This document shows positions 49,165 through 57,949 of a stretch of DNA of 64,000 nucleotides, piece by piece; the stretch's first letter is position 1, and each line of letters starts with the position of its first letter. The notes beneath the pieces are model-generated. The model did no database searches and was not told the DNA's origin. It worked only from the letters and a program-made list of their open reading frames with translations. This DNA is from Microbacterium rhizomatis (GTDB lineage: Bacteria; Actinomycetota; Actinomycetes; Actinomycetales; Microbacteriaceae). A program made the translations under genes and the position numbers. The DNA lies in the NCBI RefSeq assembly GCF_008710745.1, contig NZ_VYSA01000001.1, positions 496,001 through 560,000 of the forward strand, written 5' to 3'.

Positions 49165-50082
49165 ATGCGACTCGTCTTCGCCGGCACGCCCGACGCCGCC
49201 GTCCCCTCACTGCGGCGGCTGGCGTCATCCGATCACGATCTCGCCGCGATCGTCACTCGTCGCGACGCGCCCATCGGTCGCAAGCGGGTGCTGACCCCTT
49301 CGCCGGTAGCGATCGTCGGCGTCGAGCTCGGCATCCCGACCATCAAGACCGATCGGCTCGACGCGGCCGCAACGTCCGCGATCGTGGATCTGGCTCCCGA
49401 TCTCGGCGTCATCGTCGCCTACGGCGGCCTGGTGCGCGAGCCTCTCCTGTCGGTGCCCCGACTCGGCTGGATCAACCTTCATTTCTCCCTCCTTCCGCGG
49501 TGGCGCGGTGCCGCTCCCGTCCAGCGCGCGCTCATCGCCGGAGACCGCGTGACCGGCGCGAGCGTCTTCCAGCTCGTGCCCGAACTCGACGCCGGCGACA
49601 TCTTCGAGACGGAGCGACTCACCGTGCCCGATGGGGCGACCGCGGGAGACGTCCTCACCGCGTTGTCCGAATCCGGCGCGAGACTGCTTCTGGGCGTCGT
49701 CGATGCCCTCGCCGCCGGCACAGCCCGGGCGCACCCCCAGCAGGGCGAGCCCACCCTCGCCCCCAAGCTGACCATCGATGACGGCGCACTCGACTGGCAC
49801 GAACCGGCCGAGCGGGTGCTCGCGCGTTTCGCCGGCGTGACGCCGGAACCCGGCGCTCACACCACCGTCGGGGGCGCCCGCCTGAAGATCATCGCGGCGC
49901 GACCCGCTGTCGGCGATGCGCTCGCGCCGGGAGAACTCGCGTCGGCCGGTGGCGCCGTGCTGATCGGCACCGGCACGACACCGATCGAGCTCGTGACCGT
50001 GCAGCCCGCAGGCAAGGCGCTGATGCGCGCCGCCGACTGGTTCCGGGGCCTGCGGCTCGACGCACCGGTGGCGGGAGCGTGA
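49165..50082 (+). CDS. fmt: Methionyl-tRNA formyltransferase
   Basis: Fmt formylates initiator Met-tRNA with 10-formyl-tetrahydrofolate. The 305 residues include RLVFAGTPDAAVPSLRRL, NLHFSLLPRWRGAAPVQRAL with the catalytic His, and ELDAGDIFETERL. The C-terminal OB-like domain has RAADWFRGLRLDAP at the end. ATG is preceded by TGAGGAA. rsmB starts in a four-base overlap. Confidence 0.97.
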   Translation: MRLVFAGTPDAAVPSLRRLASSDHDLAAIVTRRDAPIGRKRVLTPSPVAIVGVELGIPTIKTDRLDAAATSAIVDLAPDLGVIVAYGGLVREPLLSVPRLGWINLHFSLLPRWRGAAPVQRALIAGDRVTGASVFQLVPELDAGDIFETERLTVPDGATAGDVLTALSESGARLLLGVVDALAAGTARAHPQQGEPTLAPKLTIDDGALDWHEPAERVLARFAGVTPEPGAHTTVGGARLKIIAARPAVGDALAPGELASAGGAVLIGTGTTPIELVTVQPAGKALMRAADWFRGLRLDAPVAGA

Positions 50083-51449
50083 CGGCCGCGCAGGCGTCGC
50101 GCCGTGTCGCGTACGACACGATCCGCGCCGTCCACGAGTCGGACGCGTACGCCAACCTGCTGCTCCCGCGCTCGATCGAGCGGGCGGGACTGAGCACCGC
50201 CGATGCGGGGCTCGCCACCGAACTCACGTACGGCACGCTTCGACGCGAAGGCACGTACGACGCGGTGCTCGCCATCGCGGCTGACCGACCGGTGGCCGAC
50301 ATCGACCCCGGAGTGCTGGACGCGCTGCGGCTCGGTGTCCATCAGCTGTTGTCCACTCGCGTCGCGTCGCACGCCGCCGTGAACGAGTCGGTCGAATTGG
50401 CTCGCGAAGCGGGCGGCCGGGGCGCCGCCGGGTTCGCCAACGCCGTGCTGCGTCGAGTGTCGCGTGACACGCCGGGCGAATGGCTGTCGCGCGTCGAGCA
50501 GTCCGCGCGCTCGGACGACGAGCGGCTCAGCCTCGTCTTCTCGCACCCGGTCTGGATCGTCCGAGCCTTCCGCCGCGCCCTGGCGGCCGAGGGCAGGGCC
50601 GCGGAGCTCGAGGATCTCCTCGCCGCCGACAACGCCTCACCCACGGTCACGATGGCGGCCCTCCCGGGCCTCGCAGACGTGCCCGGCGACGCGATGCGCA
50701 CGCCCTATTCCCCGTTCGGCTTCCGGCTCGGCGGCGGTGACCCTGAGCGAACCGTCGTCGGATCGAACGGCCGCCTGCGGGTGCAGGACGAGGGCTCGCA
50801 GCTCGCCGCGCTCGCACTCACCAGGATGCGACCGGTCGAACGGGGGGAGCGGTGGCTCGACCTCTGCGCAGGGCCCGGAGGTAAGACGGCGATCCTGGCC
50901 GCCGAGGCGCTCAGCGGCGGTGCGCAGCTCGATGCCAACGAGATCTCGCCCGCGCGGGCGGGGCTGGTCCGGCGTGCGATCGCCGGTGTCCCGCTCGAGG
51001 TGACCGTGTCGGAAGAGGACGGCCGTGTGCGCGCGAGCGAAGCAGCCGGCCGGTACGACCGCATCCTCGTCGATGCGCCCTGCACGGGCTTGGGCGCGCT
51101 CCGCCGGCGTCCCGAGGCGCGCTGGCGCAAAGTCCCGGCCGACGTCCCCGACCTCACGCAGCTGCAGCGCGAACTGGCCGCGGCGGCGATCGGCGCCCTG
51201 CGGCCCGGCGGCGTCCTCGCCTACGTGACGTGCTCGCCGCACCTCGCCGAGACGGCGGGTATCGTCGCAGACCTCCTCCGCGAATTCGATGGATCGGTCG
51301 AGGAGCTCGACGCCCGTGAGACCGTGCGGGCGATCTCTCGTACCGTTCCTGATCTCCCCGAGCCCGGCGACGCAAGCGGCCGCGCCCAGCTCTGGCCGCA
51401 CCGGCACGGCACGGATGCGATGTCGATCTCGCTGCTGCGCCGCATCTGA
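50079..51449 (+). CDS. rsmB: 16S rRNA m5C967 methyltransferase RsmB (Fmu/Sun)
   Basis: RsmB methylates C967 of 16S rRNA using SAM. The N-terminal NusB-like RNA-binding half (about 1-150) is followed by the methyltransferase: LDLCAGPGGKTAILAAE is the SAM loop, VDAPCTGLGALRRRPEARW holds the first Cys and YVTCSPHLAETAGIV the catalytic Cys. 456 residues, GTG start overlapping fmt. Convergent with glsA. Confidence 0.95.
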   Translation: MTAAQASRRVAYDTIRAVHESDAYANLLLPRSIERAGLSTADAGLATELTYGTLRREGTYDAVLAIAADRPVADIDPGVLDALRLGVHQLLSTRVASHAAVNESVELAREAGGRGAAGFANAVLRRVSRDTPGEWLSRVEQSARSDDERLSLVFSHPVWIVRAFRRALAAEGRAAELEDLLAADNASPTVTMAALPGLADVPGDAMRTPYSPFGFRLGGGDPERTVVGSNGRLRVQDEGSQLAALALTRMRPVERGERWLDLCAGPGGKTAILAAEALSGGAQLDANEISPARAGLVRRAIAGVPLEVTVSEEDGRVRASEAAGRYDRILVDAPCTGLGALRRRPEARWRKVPADVPDLTQLQRELAAAAIGALRPGGVLAYVTCSPHLAETAGIVADLLREFDGSVEELDARETVRAISRTVPDLPEPGDASGRAQLWPHRHGTDAMSISLLRRI

Positions 51450-51458
51450 ACCGGGAGG

Positions 51459-52634
51459 CTACTCCAGAAGTCGGAGCGCGTCGCCCGCGGCCGCGATCTC
51501 CTGCCGGATGGCGGCGAGGGCAGCCGGATGCATGCGGGCGAGATCGCGCGCATCGATCGTCACGACGACGTCGTCCGACGCGCCCCGCGACACTTCGCGG
51601 AGCACCGTCAGCACCCGCTCGGCGCCCGCGAAGCCGAGCTCGCCGCCGAGACGCACCGTGATCGCGCCGAGGTCGTCGCGGTCGACGCTGATGCCCGGCT
51701 CGGCGATCGTCTCGTGCTGTTCGAACACGTGCATGCCGAAGCTCGTCGAGAGCCGCTCCATCACCGCGGTGGAGCGCACGCTGTTGCCGTGCTCATCAAG
51801 GCGAGGGCTGAAGGATGCGACGCCGAACTGCGACGGGGCGGCGGCGAGCAGACCTCCGCTCACGCCGCTCTTGGCGGGCAGGCCGACGCGCAGCATCCAC
51901 TCACCCGAGAAGTCGTACATGCCGCAGCTCGCCATGATGGACAGCACGTCGCGCGCGATGGCCTCGGTCACGACGCGTCTGCCCGTCACAGGATTGATGC
52001 CGCCGAACGCCAGCGTGCCGGCCATGATCGCCAGGTCTTTGACCGTCACGAGGATCGAGCACTGACGGAAGTAGGTCTCGACCGCGGTATCGACGGATCC
52101 GTCGACGATTCCGTAGGAGCGCATGAGGTGCGCGAGGGCGCGGTTGCGGAAGCCCGTCTCCGACTCCGAGCGATAGACGCCCTCGTCGATCCACAGTGAG
52201 CGGCCCGCGAACGCCGAGAGCATGTCGACGATACGGCCGGTGCGCTCGTCGATGTCGTCGCCCGAGACGAGCGCAGAGGTGGCGATCGCGCCGGCATTGA
52301 CCATGGGGTTGGCGGGCCGGCCTGTCCGGGCCTCGAGGCTGATGGCGTTGAAGGGCTCGCCGCTGGGTTCGGCCCCCACCCGCTGCAGGACGGCGTCGAG
52401 CCCGTGCTCCTGCAGGGCGAGCGCGAGCACGAACGGCTTCGAGATCGATTGGATGCTGAACTCGATGTGGTCGTCGCCCACGGAGAAGATCCGACCGCGC
52501 GGGCCCACGACGGCGAGCGCCAGATGATCGGGGTCGGCCGTCGCGAGTTCGGGGATGTACGCGGCCGGCGCGCCGTCGGTGAGCGGACGCACGTGATCGA
52601 GTACGCCCTCGAGGAGCAGCTGGATGGGGTCCAC
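51459..52634 (-). CDS. glsA: Glutaminase fused to a C-terminal STAS-like domain
   Basis: Glutaminase hydrolyses glutamine to glutamate and ammonia. The 391 residues carry the serine-beta-lactamase-like Ser63-x-x-Lys66 in SIQSISKPF, plus EPFNAISLE and NPMVNAGAIATSALV. The GYDFSGEWMLRVGLPAKSGV region (YDFSGEWMLRVGLPAKSGV) is the late signature. Residues about 300-391 form a STAS-type domain (ITVRLGGELGFAGAERVL, VVVTIDARDLARMHPAALAA), a known add-on in some bacterial glutaminases. GTG start six bases after minus-strand TATGGT. Divergent from rpe. Confidence 0.92.
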   Translation of the reverse strand: MDPIQLLLEGVLDHVRPLTDGAPAAYIPELATADPDHLALAVVGPRGRIFSVGDDHIEFSIQSISKPFVLALALQEHGLDAVLQRVGAEPSGEPFNAISLEARTGRPANPMVNAGAIATSALVSGDDIDERTGRIVDMLSAFAGRSLWIDEGVYRSESETGFRNRALAHLMRSYGIVDGSVDTAVETYFRQCSILVTVKDLAIMAGTLAFGGINPVTGRRVVTEAIARDVLSIMASCGMYDFSGEWMLRVGLPAKSGVSGGLLAAAPSQFGVASFSPRLDEHGNSVRSTAVMERLSTSFGMHVFEQHETIAEPGISVDRDDLGAITVRLGGELGFAGAERVLTVLREVSRGASDDVVVTIDARDLARMHPAALAAIRQEIAAAGDALRLLE

Positions 52635-52640
52635 GGCTCG

Positions 52641-52648
52641 ACCATAAT
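52641..52648. promoter_or_regulatory. Overlapping divergent -10 boxes of glsA and rpe
   Basis: On the plus strand CATAAT (52643-52648) is six bases before the rpe GTG at 52655. On the minus strand TATGGT (52646-52641) is six bases before the glsA GTG at 52634. The two hexamers share four base pairs, so polymerase cannot use both at once. Confidence 0.55.
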
Positions 52649-52654
52649 GGACGC

Positions 52655-53350
52655 GTGCCCCCCAGCGACGACCACGACGTCACCCACACCGTCCGGATCA
52701 ATCCCAGCATCCTCGCCGCCGACTTCGCCAATATGCAGGCCGAGCTCGCCCGCATCGACGGCGCCGACTTCGTGCACGTCGACGTGATGGACAACCACTT
52801 CGTGCCGAACCTCACGTTCGGTCCCCAGATGGTCGGTCGCGTCCAAGACACGAGTCCCGTCCCGCTCGATGTGCACCTGATGATCGATGACCCCGACCGG
52901 TGGGCTCCCGAATACGCCGAGCTCGGGGCTGCGTCGGTGACTTTCCACCTCGAGGCGGCGACCGAACCTGTCGCGCTCGCCAGGCGTCTGCGGAGCATCG
53001 GCGCCCGTGCGGGGGTTGCGATCAAACCCGCCACCGCGGTCGAATCGCTCTTCGACGTGCTGGACGAGTTCGACCAGATCCTCGTGATGACCGTCGAGCC
53101 GGGATTCGGCGGCCAGTCCTTCATGCCGGAGATGATGCCGAAGCTCTCACTTCTGGCAGCGGAGGTCCGCCGCCGCGGCTCCGCCGTGTGGCTGCAGGTC
53201 GATGGCGGAATCTCGCCCTCCACGATCGAGCAGGCTGCCGCGGCCGGTGCCGACACGTTCGTCGCAGGGTCGGCCGTGTTCGGAGCCGACGATCCGGATG
53301 CCGCGATCCGCGCGCTGCGCTCGACGGCGGACCGGCACCGGCACCGCTGA
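52655..53350 (+). CDS. rpe: Ribulose-phosphate 3-epimerase
   Basis: Rpe interconverts ribulose 5-phosphate and xylulose 5-phosphate in the pentose phosphate pathway. The 231 residues contain INPSILAADFANMQAELARI, FVHVDVMDNHFVPNLTFGP with the metal-binding His/Asp, LMIDDPDRWAPEYAELGA and VMTVEPGFGGQSFMPEMMPK. A short N-terminal extension (PPSDDHDVTHTVR) precedes the barrel. GTG start from a leaderless promoter. Confidence 0.97.
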   Translation: MPPSDDHDVTHTVRINPSILAADFANMQAELARIDGADFVHVDVMDNHFVPNLTFGPQMVGRVQDTSPVPLDVHLMIDDPDRWAPEYAELGAASVTFHLEAATEPVALARRLRSIGARAGVAIKPATAVESLFDVLDEFDQILVMTVEPGFGGQSFMPEMMPKLSLLAAEVRRRGSAVWLQVDGGISPSTIEQAAAAGADTFVAGSAVFGADDPDAAIRALRSTADRHRHR

Positions 53351-53366
53351 CCGGAGGGAGCACACG

Positions 53367-53900
53367 ATGTCCGACCCGCACGAGGCAGCCGATGGCGAAA
53401 GCCACTTCGGCGGCTCCCGCCACGCTCATTGGGTCCTGAGCGCCTACAGCGGCGAGCACGGGGTGTACGGCATCGTCCTGGTGACGGCGGTGATCGCGGT
53501 CGGGTGGGACTACGAATCCGATCTCGATGTGCTGCTGTTCGTCCTCGGCACGGTGCTGGTCTTCTGGCTGGCGCACATCTACGCGAGCGTGGTCGCCAGT
53601 CGCGACGCGTGGCGACGCGAGTCGCTTCCTCGCGCCATCGCCGCCGGCGCCCGGCACTCGTCCGGCATGCTCGCGGCCATGCTCGTCCCCGCTGCCCTCC
53701 TCGCCACCGCCGTCATCGGCGTCACGGACGAGTGGACGGCGTACTACCTCGCGCTCGGCAGCGGGATCGCGCTGCTGGCCCTGATCGGCTACGCCAATGC
53801 GGCCAGGCACGGCAGCAGCTGGCCGTGGCGGATCGCCGGAGCCGCGGTCACGACCCTCCTCGGAGCCCTCGTGATCGGGCTGAGCATCCTGGTGCACTGA
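53367..53900 (+). CDS. Conserved membrane protein, four helices
   Basis: I do not recognise a named family. The 177-residue protein has a polar N-terminus with His/Asp ([20 protein letters not shown]) and four hydrophobic segments: [53 protein letters not shown] and [21 protein letters not shown], with a fifth possible near [24 protein letters not shown] lies nine bases before the ATG. It follows rpe by 16 bases and may be co-transcribed. Confidence 0.8.
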   Translation: MSDPHEAADGESHFGGSRHAHWVLSAYSGEHGVYGIVLVTAVIAVGWDYESDLDVLLFVLGTVLVFWLAHIYASVVASRDAWRRESLPRAIAAGARHSSGMLAAMLVPAALLATAVIGVTDEWTAYYLALGSGIALLALIGYANAARHGSSWPWRIAGAAVTTLLGALVIGLSILVH

Positions 53901-53944
53901 ACGGGAGCTGCGATCGAGGTCGATCTGCCCCTGCCGCCGCCCGG

Positions 53945-53950
53945 TACGCT
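53945..53950 (+). promoter_or_regulatory. -10 box TACGCT for hisE
   Basis: TACGCT then six bases then the GTG of hisE at 53957, another leaderless arrangement. Confidence 0.5.
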
Positions 53951-53956
53951 GGGACG

Positions 53957-54220
53957 GTGAAGACGTTCGACGCCCTTTTCGCCGAGTTGACCGCGAAGGC
54001 GGCCGACCGACCAGTCGGCTCGGGCACGGTCGCCGAACTCGACGCCGGTGTGCACGCGATCGGCAAGAAGATCGTCGAGGAAGCCGCCGAAGTGTGGATG
54101 GCTGCAGAATACGAGTCGACGGACGCCGCGGCGGAAGAGATCTCGCAGCTGCTCTACCACCTTCAGGTGCTGATGCTGGCGAAGGGCCTTTCTCTCGAGG
54201 ATGTCTACCGACATCTGTGA
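53957..54220 (+). CDS. hisE: Phosphoribosyl-ATP diphosphatase
   Basis: HisE hydrolyses phosphoribosyl-ATP in the second step of histidine synthesis. The 87 residues include [17 protein letters not shown] and [17 protein letters not shown], the metal-binding EExxE region, and [21 protein letters not shown]. It is a stand-alone gene here, not fused to HisI. GTG start supported by the -10 box. hisG, hisF and hisI follow. Confidence 0.95.
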   Translation: MKTFDALFAELTAKAADRPVGSGTVAELDAGVHAIGKKIVEEAAEVWMAAEYESTDAAAEEISQLLYHLQVLMLAKGLSLEDVYRHL

Positions 54221-54263
54221 GCGCGCCCCCGCTGCCCGCCACCCCACCGAACGAAAGCCTCAC

Positions 54264-55106
54264 ATGCTGCGAATCGCCGTGCCCAACAAGGGCTCGCTCG
54301 CCGAGACCGCCACCGAGATGCTCGCCGAAGCCGGTTACATCGGCCGCCGCGACCCGAAGGACCTGCACGTCATCGACCCCGTCAACGAGGTCGAGTTCTT
54401 CTACCTGCGCCCGAAAGACATCGCCACGTACGTGGGCTCCGGCGCGCTCGATGTCGGCATCACCGGACGCGACCTTCTCTTGGACGCACGGATGCCGGGG
54501 GCCCGCGAGATCGAAGCGCTCGGATTCGGCGGCTCGACGTTCCGCTTCGCGGGTCCGCCGGGACGCTTCCAGGCGCTCGAGGATCTCGACGGGATGCGCG
54601 TGGCGACGTCCTACCCCGGTCTCGTCGACGGATTCCTGGACGAGCGGGGGATCGCCGTCGACCTCGTGCCGTTGGACGGCGCCGTCGAGTCGGCCGTGCG
54701 GTTGGGCGTGGCGGATGCCGTCGCCGACGTCGTCTCGACGGGCACGACGCTGCGGCAGGCGGGCCTGGACATCTTCGGACCCGTGATCCTCGAGTCCGAG
54801 GCGGTGCTCATCTCCGGTCCGTCCGACGCGGAGGGAGCGGAGACTCTGCTCCGGCGGCTTCGCGGAGTGATGGTCGCGCGCCGCTACGTGCTCATCGACT
54901 ACGACCTGCCGGCGGCCCTCATCGACGCCGCGGTCGCGATCGCACCGGGCATCGAGTCGCCCACGATCTCGCCGTTGCGCGACCCCGAGTGGGTCGCGGT
55001 CCGTGTCATGAGCCCGCGCAAGACGGCGAACCAGGTGATGGACGCGCTGTACGCGCTGGGTGCCCGCGCGATCCTGGTCACCGCGATCCACAACGCGAGA
55101 CTGTAG
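54264..55106 (+). CDS. hisG: ATP phosphoribosyltransferase, long form
   Basis: HisG starts histidine synthesis by adding PRPP to [23 protein letters not shown] begins the protein, and [20 protein letters not shown] is the PRPP loop. It has 280 residues including the C-terminal regulatory domain ([18 protein letters not shown]), so histidine feedback without HisZ is expected. GAAAG about ten bases upstream supports ATG 54264. Confidence 0.96.
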   Translation: MLRIAVPNKGSLAETATEMLAEAGYIGRRDPKDLHVIDPVNEVEFFYLRPKDIATYVGSGALDVGITGRDLLLDARMPGAREIEALGFGGSTFRFAGPPGRFQALEDLDGMRVATSYPGLVDGFLDERGIAVDLVPLDGAVESAVRLGVADAVADVVSTGTTLRQAGLDIFGPVILESEAVLISGPSDAEGAETLLRRLRGVMVARRYVLIDYDLPAALIDAAVAIAPGIESPTISPLRDPEWVAVRVMSPRKTANQVMDALYALGARAILVTAIHNARL

Positions 55107-55110
55107 AGCG

Positions 55111-55875
55111 ATGAGCCTTGTCTGCCGCGTCATCCCGTGCCTCGACGTCGCCGCCGGCCGCGTCGTGAAGGGCGTGAACTTCCAGAACCTGCGCGACATG
55201 GGCGACCCCGTCGAGCTTGCGCACCTGTACTTCACGCAGGGTGCCGATGAGCTGACCTTCCTCGACGTGACCGCCACCGTCGATGAGCGCTCCACGACGT
55301 ACGACGTCGTGCGGCGCACCGCCGAGGAGGTCTTCATCCCGCTCACCGTCGGAGGCGGGGTGCGTTCCGCCGACGACGTCGCGCGACTGCTCGCGGTCGG
55401 GGCCGACAAGACGGGCGTGAACTCGGCCGCGATCGCACGCCCGGCGCTGCTCGACGAGATCGCCGACCGTTTCGGAGCGCAGGTGCTCGTGCTCTCGCTC
55501 GACGTCAAACGTTCCGATGCGACGGCATCCGGCTTCGTCGTCACGACGCACGGCGGTCGCACGGAGACGACTCTGGACGCGCTGGCATGGGCGCGCGAGG
55601 CGATCGAGCGGGGTGCGGGTGAGCTGCTGGTCAACTCGATCGACGCCGACGGCACGAAACAGGGCTTCGACCTCGAGCTGGTCGCCCTGATGCGTGAGAT
55701 CTCGAGCGTTCCGGTGATCGCATCGGGCGGCGCGGGCAAGGCCTCGGACTTCGGACCGGCGATCACCGCGGGCGCCGACGCGGTGCTCGCCGCGAGCGTG
55801 TTCCACTCCGGTCAGCTCACGGTGGGCGACGTCAAGGCCGCCATGATGGCGGACGGGATCGAGGTACGGGCATGA
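55111..55875 (+). CDS. hisF: Imidazole glycerol phosphate synthase subunit HisF
   Basis: HisF cyclises the ProFAR-derived intermediate with ammonia from His[20 protein letters not shown] carries the first catalytic Asp, and [10 protein letters not shown] the second. [17 protein letters not shown] and [13 protein letters not shown] are phosphate-binding loops. 254 residues. hisH and hisA are not in this window. Its stop overlaps the hisI ATG. Confidence 0.97.
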   Translation: MSLVCRVIPCLDVAAGRVVKGVNFQNLRDMGDPVELAHLYFTQGADELTFLDVTATVDERSTTYDVVRRTAEEVFIPLTVGGGVRSADDVARLLAVGADKTGVNSAAIARPALLDEIADRFGAQVLVLSLDVKRSDATASGFVVTTHGGRTETTLDALAWAREAIERGAGELLVNSIDADGTKQGFDLELVALMREISSVPVIASGGAGKASDFGPAITAGADAVLAASVFHSGQLTVGDVKAAMMADGIEVRA

Positions 55876-56270
55876 GCGACGGCACAGAGTTCGGAGCGTC
55901 CGAGACGCTCGACGAGCGCATCGCCCGCGTGGCGTTCAACGGCGACGGGCTCGTCGCCGCGATCGTCCAGCAGTGGGACACCCGAGAAGTGCTCATGCTC
56001 GGGTGGATGGATGCCGAGGCTCTGCGACGCACCCTGACGACGGGTCGAGGCACGTTCTGGTCGCGGTCACGTCAGGAGTACTGGCGCAAGGGCGACACGT
56101 CGGGCAACGTACAGCTCGTCCGCGAGGTGCGACTGGACTGCGACGGCGACGCGGTGCTCGTCGAAGTCGATCAGGTCGGGCCCGCCTGTCACACGGGTAC
56201 CCGGACATGCTTCGACGCGGATGATCTGCACGCCGTCGTCGGACCCGGTCGCCCGGCCGAAGGGCCGTGA
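55872..56270 (+). CDS. hisI: Phosphoribosyl-AMP cyclohydrolase
   Basis: HisI opens the adenine ring of phosphoribosyl-AMP in the third histidine step. The 132 residues contain [40 protein letters not shown] (its core) and the zinc-binding [14 protein letters not shown] with CHTGTRTCF. It is the last his gene here; the Trp-associated membrane protein begins eight bases later. Confidence 0.95.
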   Translation: MSDGTEFGASETLDERIARVAFNGDGLVAAIVQQWDTREVLMLGWMDAEALRRTLTTGRGTFWSRSRQEYWRKGDTSGNVQLVREVRLDCDGDAVLVEVDQVGPACHTGTRTCFDADDLHAVVGPGRPAEGP

Positions 56271-56277
56271 TGCTCGC

Positions 56278-56865
56278 ATGCTGAGCAGGGCACGACTTCT
56301 CGCCGTGGTGGTAACGATCGCCGCCGGCGCGCTCGGGGTGATCTCCTCCACGCAGACATGGCTCGTGGTCACCCTCGCCGACGGGGCGGACCACACCGTC
56401 GATGTCGCGGGTGCCGCAGCGATCCCGGTCCTCGCGCCGCTCAGCCTTGCCACCCTCGCGCTCGGCGCCGCGCTGTCGATCGTCGGTCTCGTCCTGCGCT
56501 GGGTTTTCGGCGTCCTGACCGTGGTGATCGCCGTCGCGCTCGGCATCCTCACTGCGACCACCGTCTTGGCGACACCCGTGTCGGCGTACGCCACCTCGGT
56601 GACCTCGACGACAGGCATCACCGGGACGGATGCCGTGGCGGCCCTCGTGTCCTCGACGCAGGCGACCGCGTGGCCGTACGTGACGCTGATCGTCTGGGTG
56701 GTCCTCCTCGCCGCCGGCATCATGACACTCGTCACGGCGACCCGATGGCGGGGGAGCGGACGGCGCTACCGCACGGAAGGTGGCGGCCGGGCCGCAGCAT
56801 CCCGTCCGCGCGATGCCATCGACTCGTGGGACGACCTGTCGCGCGGAAGCGACCCGACCGCCTGA
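56278..56865 (+). CDS. Trp biosynthesis-associated membrane protein (TIGR02234 type)
   Basis: The 195-residue protein has four membrane segments (LLAVVVTIAAGALGVISS, LSLATLALGAALSIVGLVL, WVFGVLTVVIAVALGILT and YVTLIVWVVLLAAGIMTLV) and a basic, disordered tail. Position just before trpC and the topology match the TIGR02234 family that lies in actinobacterial trp operons, including Rv1610. Its function is unknown; it might link to anthranilate or tryptophan transport. Here it follows hisI directly and trpE is not beside it. Confidence 0.83.
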   Translation: MLSRARLLAVVVTIAAGALGVISSTQTWLVVTLADGADHTVDVAGAAAIPVLAPLSLATLALGAALSIVGLVLRWVFGVLTVVIAVALGILTATTVLATPVSAYATSVTSTTGITGTDAVAALVSSTQATAWPYVTLIVWVVLLAAGIMTLVTATRWRGSGRRYRTEGGGRAAASRPRDAIDSWDDLSRGSDPTA

Positions 56866-56890
56866 GCACGATCGCGCGAGCCGACCCCGC

Positions 56891-56896
56891 TAGAAT
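56891..56896 (+). promoter_or_regulatory. -10 box TAGAAT for the HGxxPAAW gene and trpCBA
   Basis: TAGAAT about 45 bases before the ATG at 56940 predicts a start near 56903. AAGGAG (56929-56934) is the ribosome-binding site. No leader peptide rich in Trp was seen. Confidence 0.5.
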
Positions 56897-56939
56897 GAAT
56901 CGGCGCACGGCACGCCGCGCCCGCACTCGAAGGAGACCC

Positions 56940-57170
56940 ATGAGCATCCCCGACGGAGACCCCGGCCACGGACACTCCCCGGCCGCTTGGACGGCCGTGA
57001 TCATCATGCTCGTCGCGATCACGATCGGCACGACGGCGTTCTTCTTCGACGTGCCGTGGCTCGTCTGGGCCTCCGCCGCTCTCGTGGTGGTCGGAGCGAT
57101 CGTCGGCTGGGTCATGAAGCGGTCGGGCTACGGCGTCGGCGGCGACAAGTACATCGCGAAAGAGCACTGA
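56940..57170 (+). CDS. HGxxPAAW-family small membrane protein
   Basis: The 76-residue protein carries the name-giving motif HGHSPAAW near residue 10, followed by two membrane helices (TAVIIMLVAITIGTTAFFF and VWASAALVVVGAIVGWVM) and a basic, Gly-rich end. Family members sit in actinobacterial trp operons; function is unknown. It stops two bases before the trpC GTG. Its own promoter and ribosome-binding site are clear. Confidence 0.85.
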   Translation: MSIPDGDPGHGHSPAAWTAVIIMLVAITIGTTAFFFDVPWLVWASAALVVVGAIVGWVMKRSGYGVGGDKYIAKEH

Positions 57171-57172
57171 TC

Positions 57173-57949
57173 GTGCTCGCCGACCTGACGGCCGGCGCGG
57201 TGGAGGATGCCGAGATCCGCGAGTCCGCCCGACCTCTCGAGGTCGTGGAGCGGATCGCTCTCGCGCAGCCGCCTGCGCGCGATGCTGTGGCAGCCCTCGC
57301 CCCGTCCGACCGGGTTCGGATCATCGCCGAGGTCAAGCGTGCGAGTCCGTCGCGCGGTGACCTCGCCGAGATTCCCGATCCCGCCCATCAAGCCCGTCTC
57401 TACGAGGAGGGGGGCGCATCCGCCATCTCGGTGCTGACCGAGGGCCGGCGCTTCAAGGGCACCCTCGCCGACCTCGAGGCCGTCCACGCAGCCGTCTCGC
57501 TCCCGGTGCTGCGCAAGGACTTCATCGCCACCCCCTACCAGGTGCTCGAAGCCCGCGCGGCGGGTGCCGATCTCGTTCTCCTCATCGTCGCGGCTCTCGA
57601 ACAGCGCGACCTCGTCGAACTGCATGCGCTCACGCGTGAGCTCGGCATGACCGCGCTGGTAGAGACGCACTCCGCTGACGAGATCGAGCGCGCGACCGAC
57701 ATCGGCGCAGAGCTGATCGGAGTGAATGCGCGCAACCTCTCGACGTTCGAGCTCGACCGCGATCTGTTCGGCTCGCTCGCAGAGCGGATCCCGTCGAGCG
57801 CGATCAAGATCGCCGAGTCCGCCGTGCTCGCTCCCGCCGACGTCGCGCACTACCGCGCAGCAGGCGCCGACGTCGTGCTCGTGGGCGAGGCGCTCGTCAC
57901 CCGGGACCCCGTCTCCACCCTTCACGCGTTCCTCGAGGCCGGATCATGA
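57173..57949 (+). CDS. trpC: Indole-3-glycerol phosphate synthase
   Basis: TrpC converts CdRP to indole-3-glycerol phosphate. [19 protein letters not shown] holds the catalytic Lys-Ser region, [20 protein letters not shown] the second Lys, and [13 protein letters not shown] and LVGEALVT the phosphate site. 258 residues; not fused to TrpF. GTG start. The stop overlaps the trpB ATG (ATGA). Confidence 0.96.
   Translation: MLADLTAGAVEDAEIRESARPLEVVERIALAQPPARDAVAALAPSDRVRIIAEVKRASPSRGDLAEIPDPAHQARLYEEGGASAISVLTEGRRFKGTLADLEAVHAAVSLPVLRKDFIATPYQVLEARAAGADLVLLIVAALEQRDLVELHALTRELGMTALVETHSADEIERATDIGAELIGVNARNLSTFELDRDLFGSLAERIPSSAIKIAESAVLAPADVAHYRAAGADVVLVGEALVTRDPVSTLHAFLEAGS

Noticed and set aside
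56866..56940. Trp attenuator leader peptide before trpC
   Set aside because: No short frame with adjacent Trp codons and no terminator/antiterminator pair was found.
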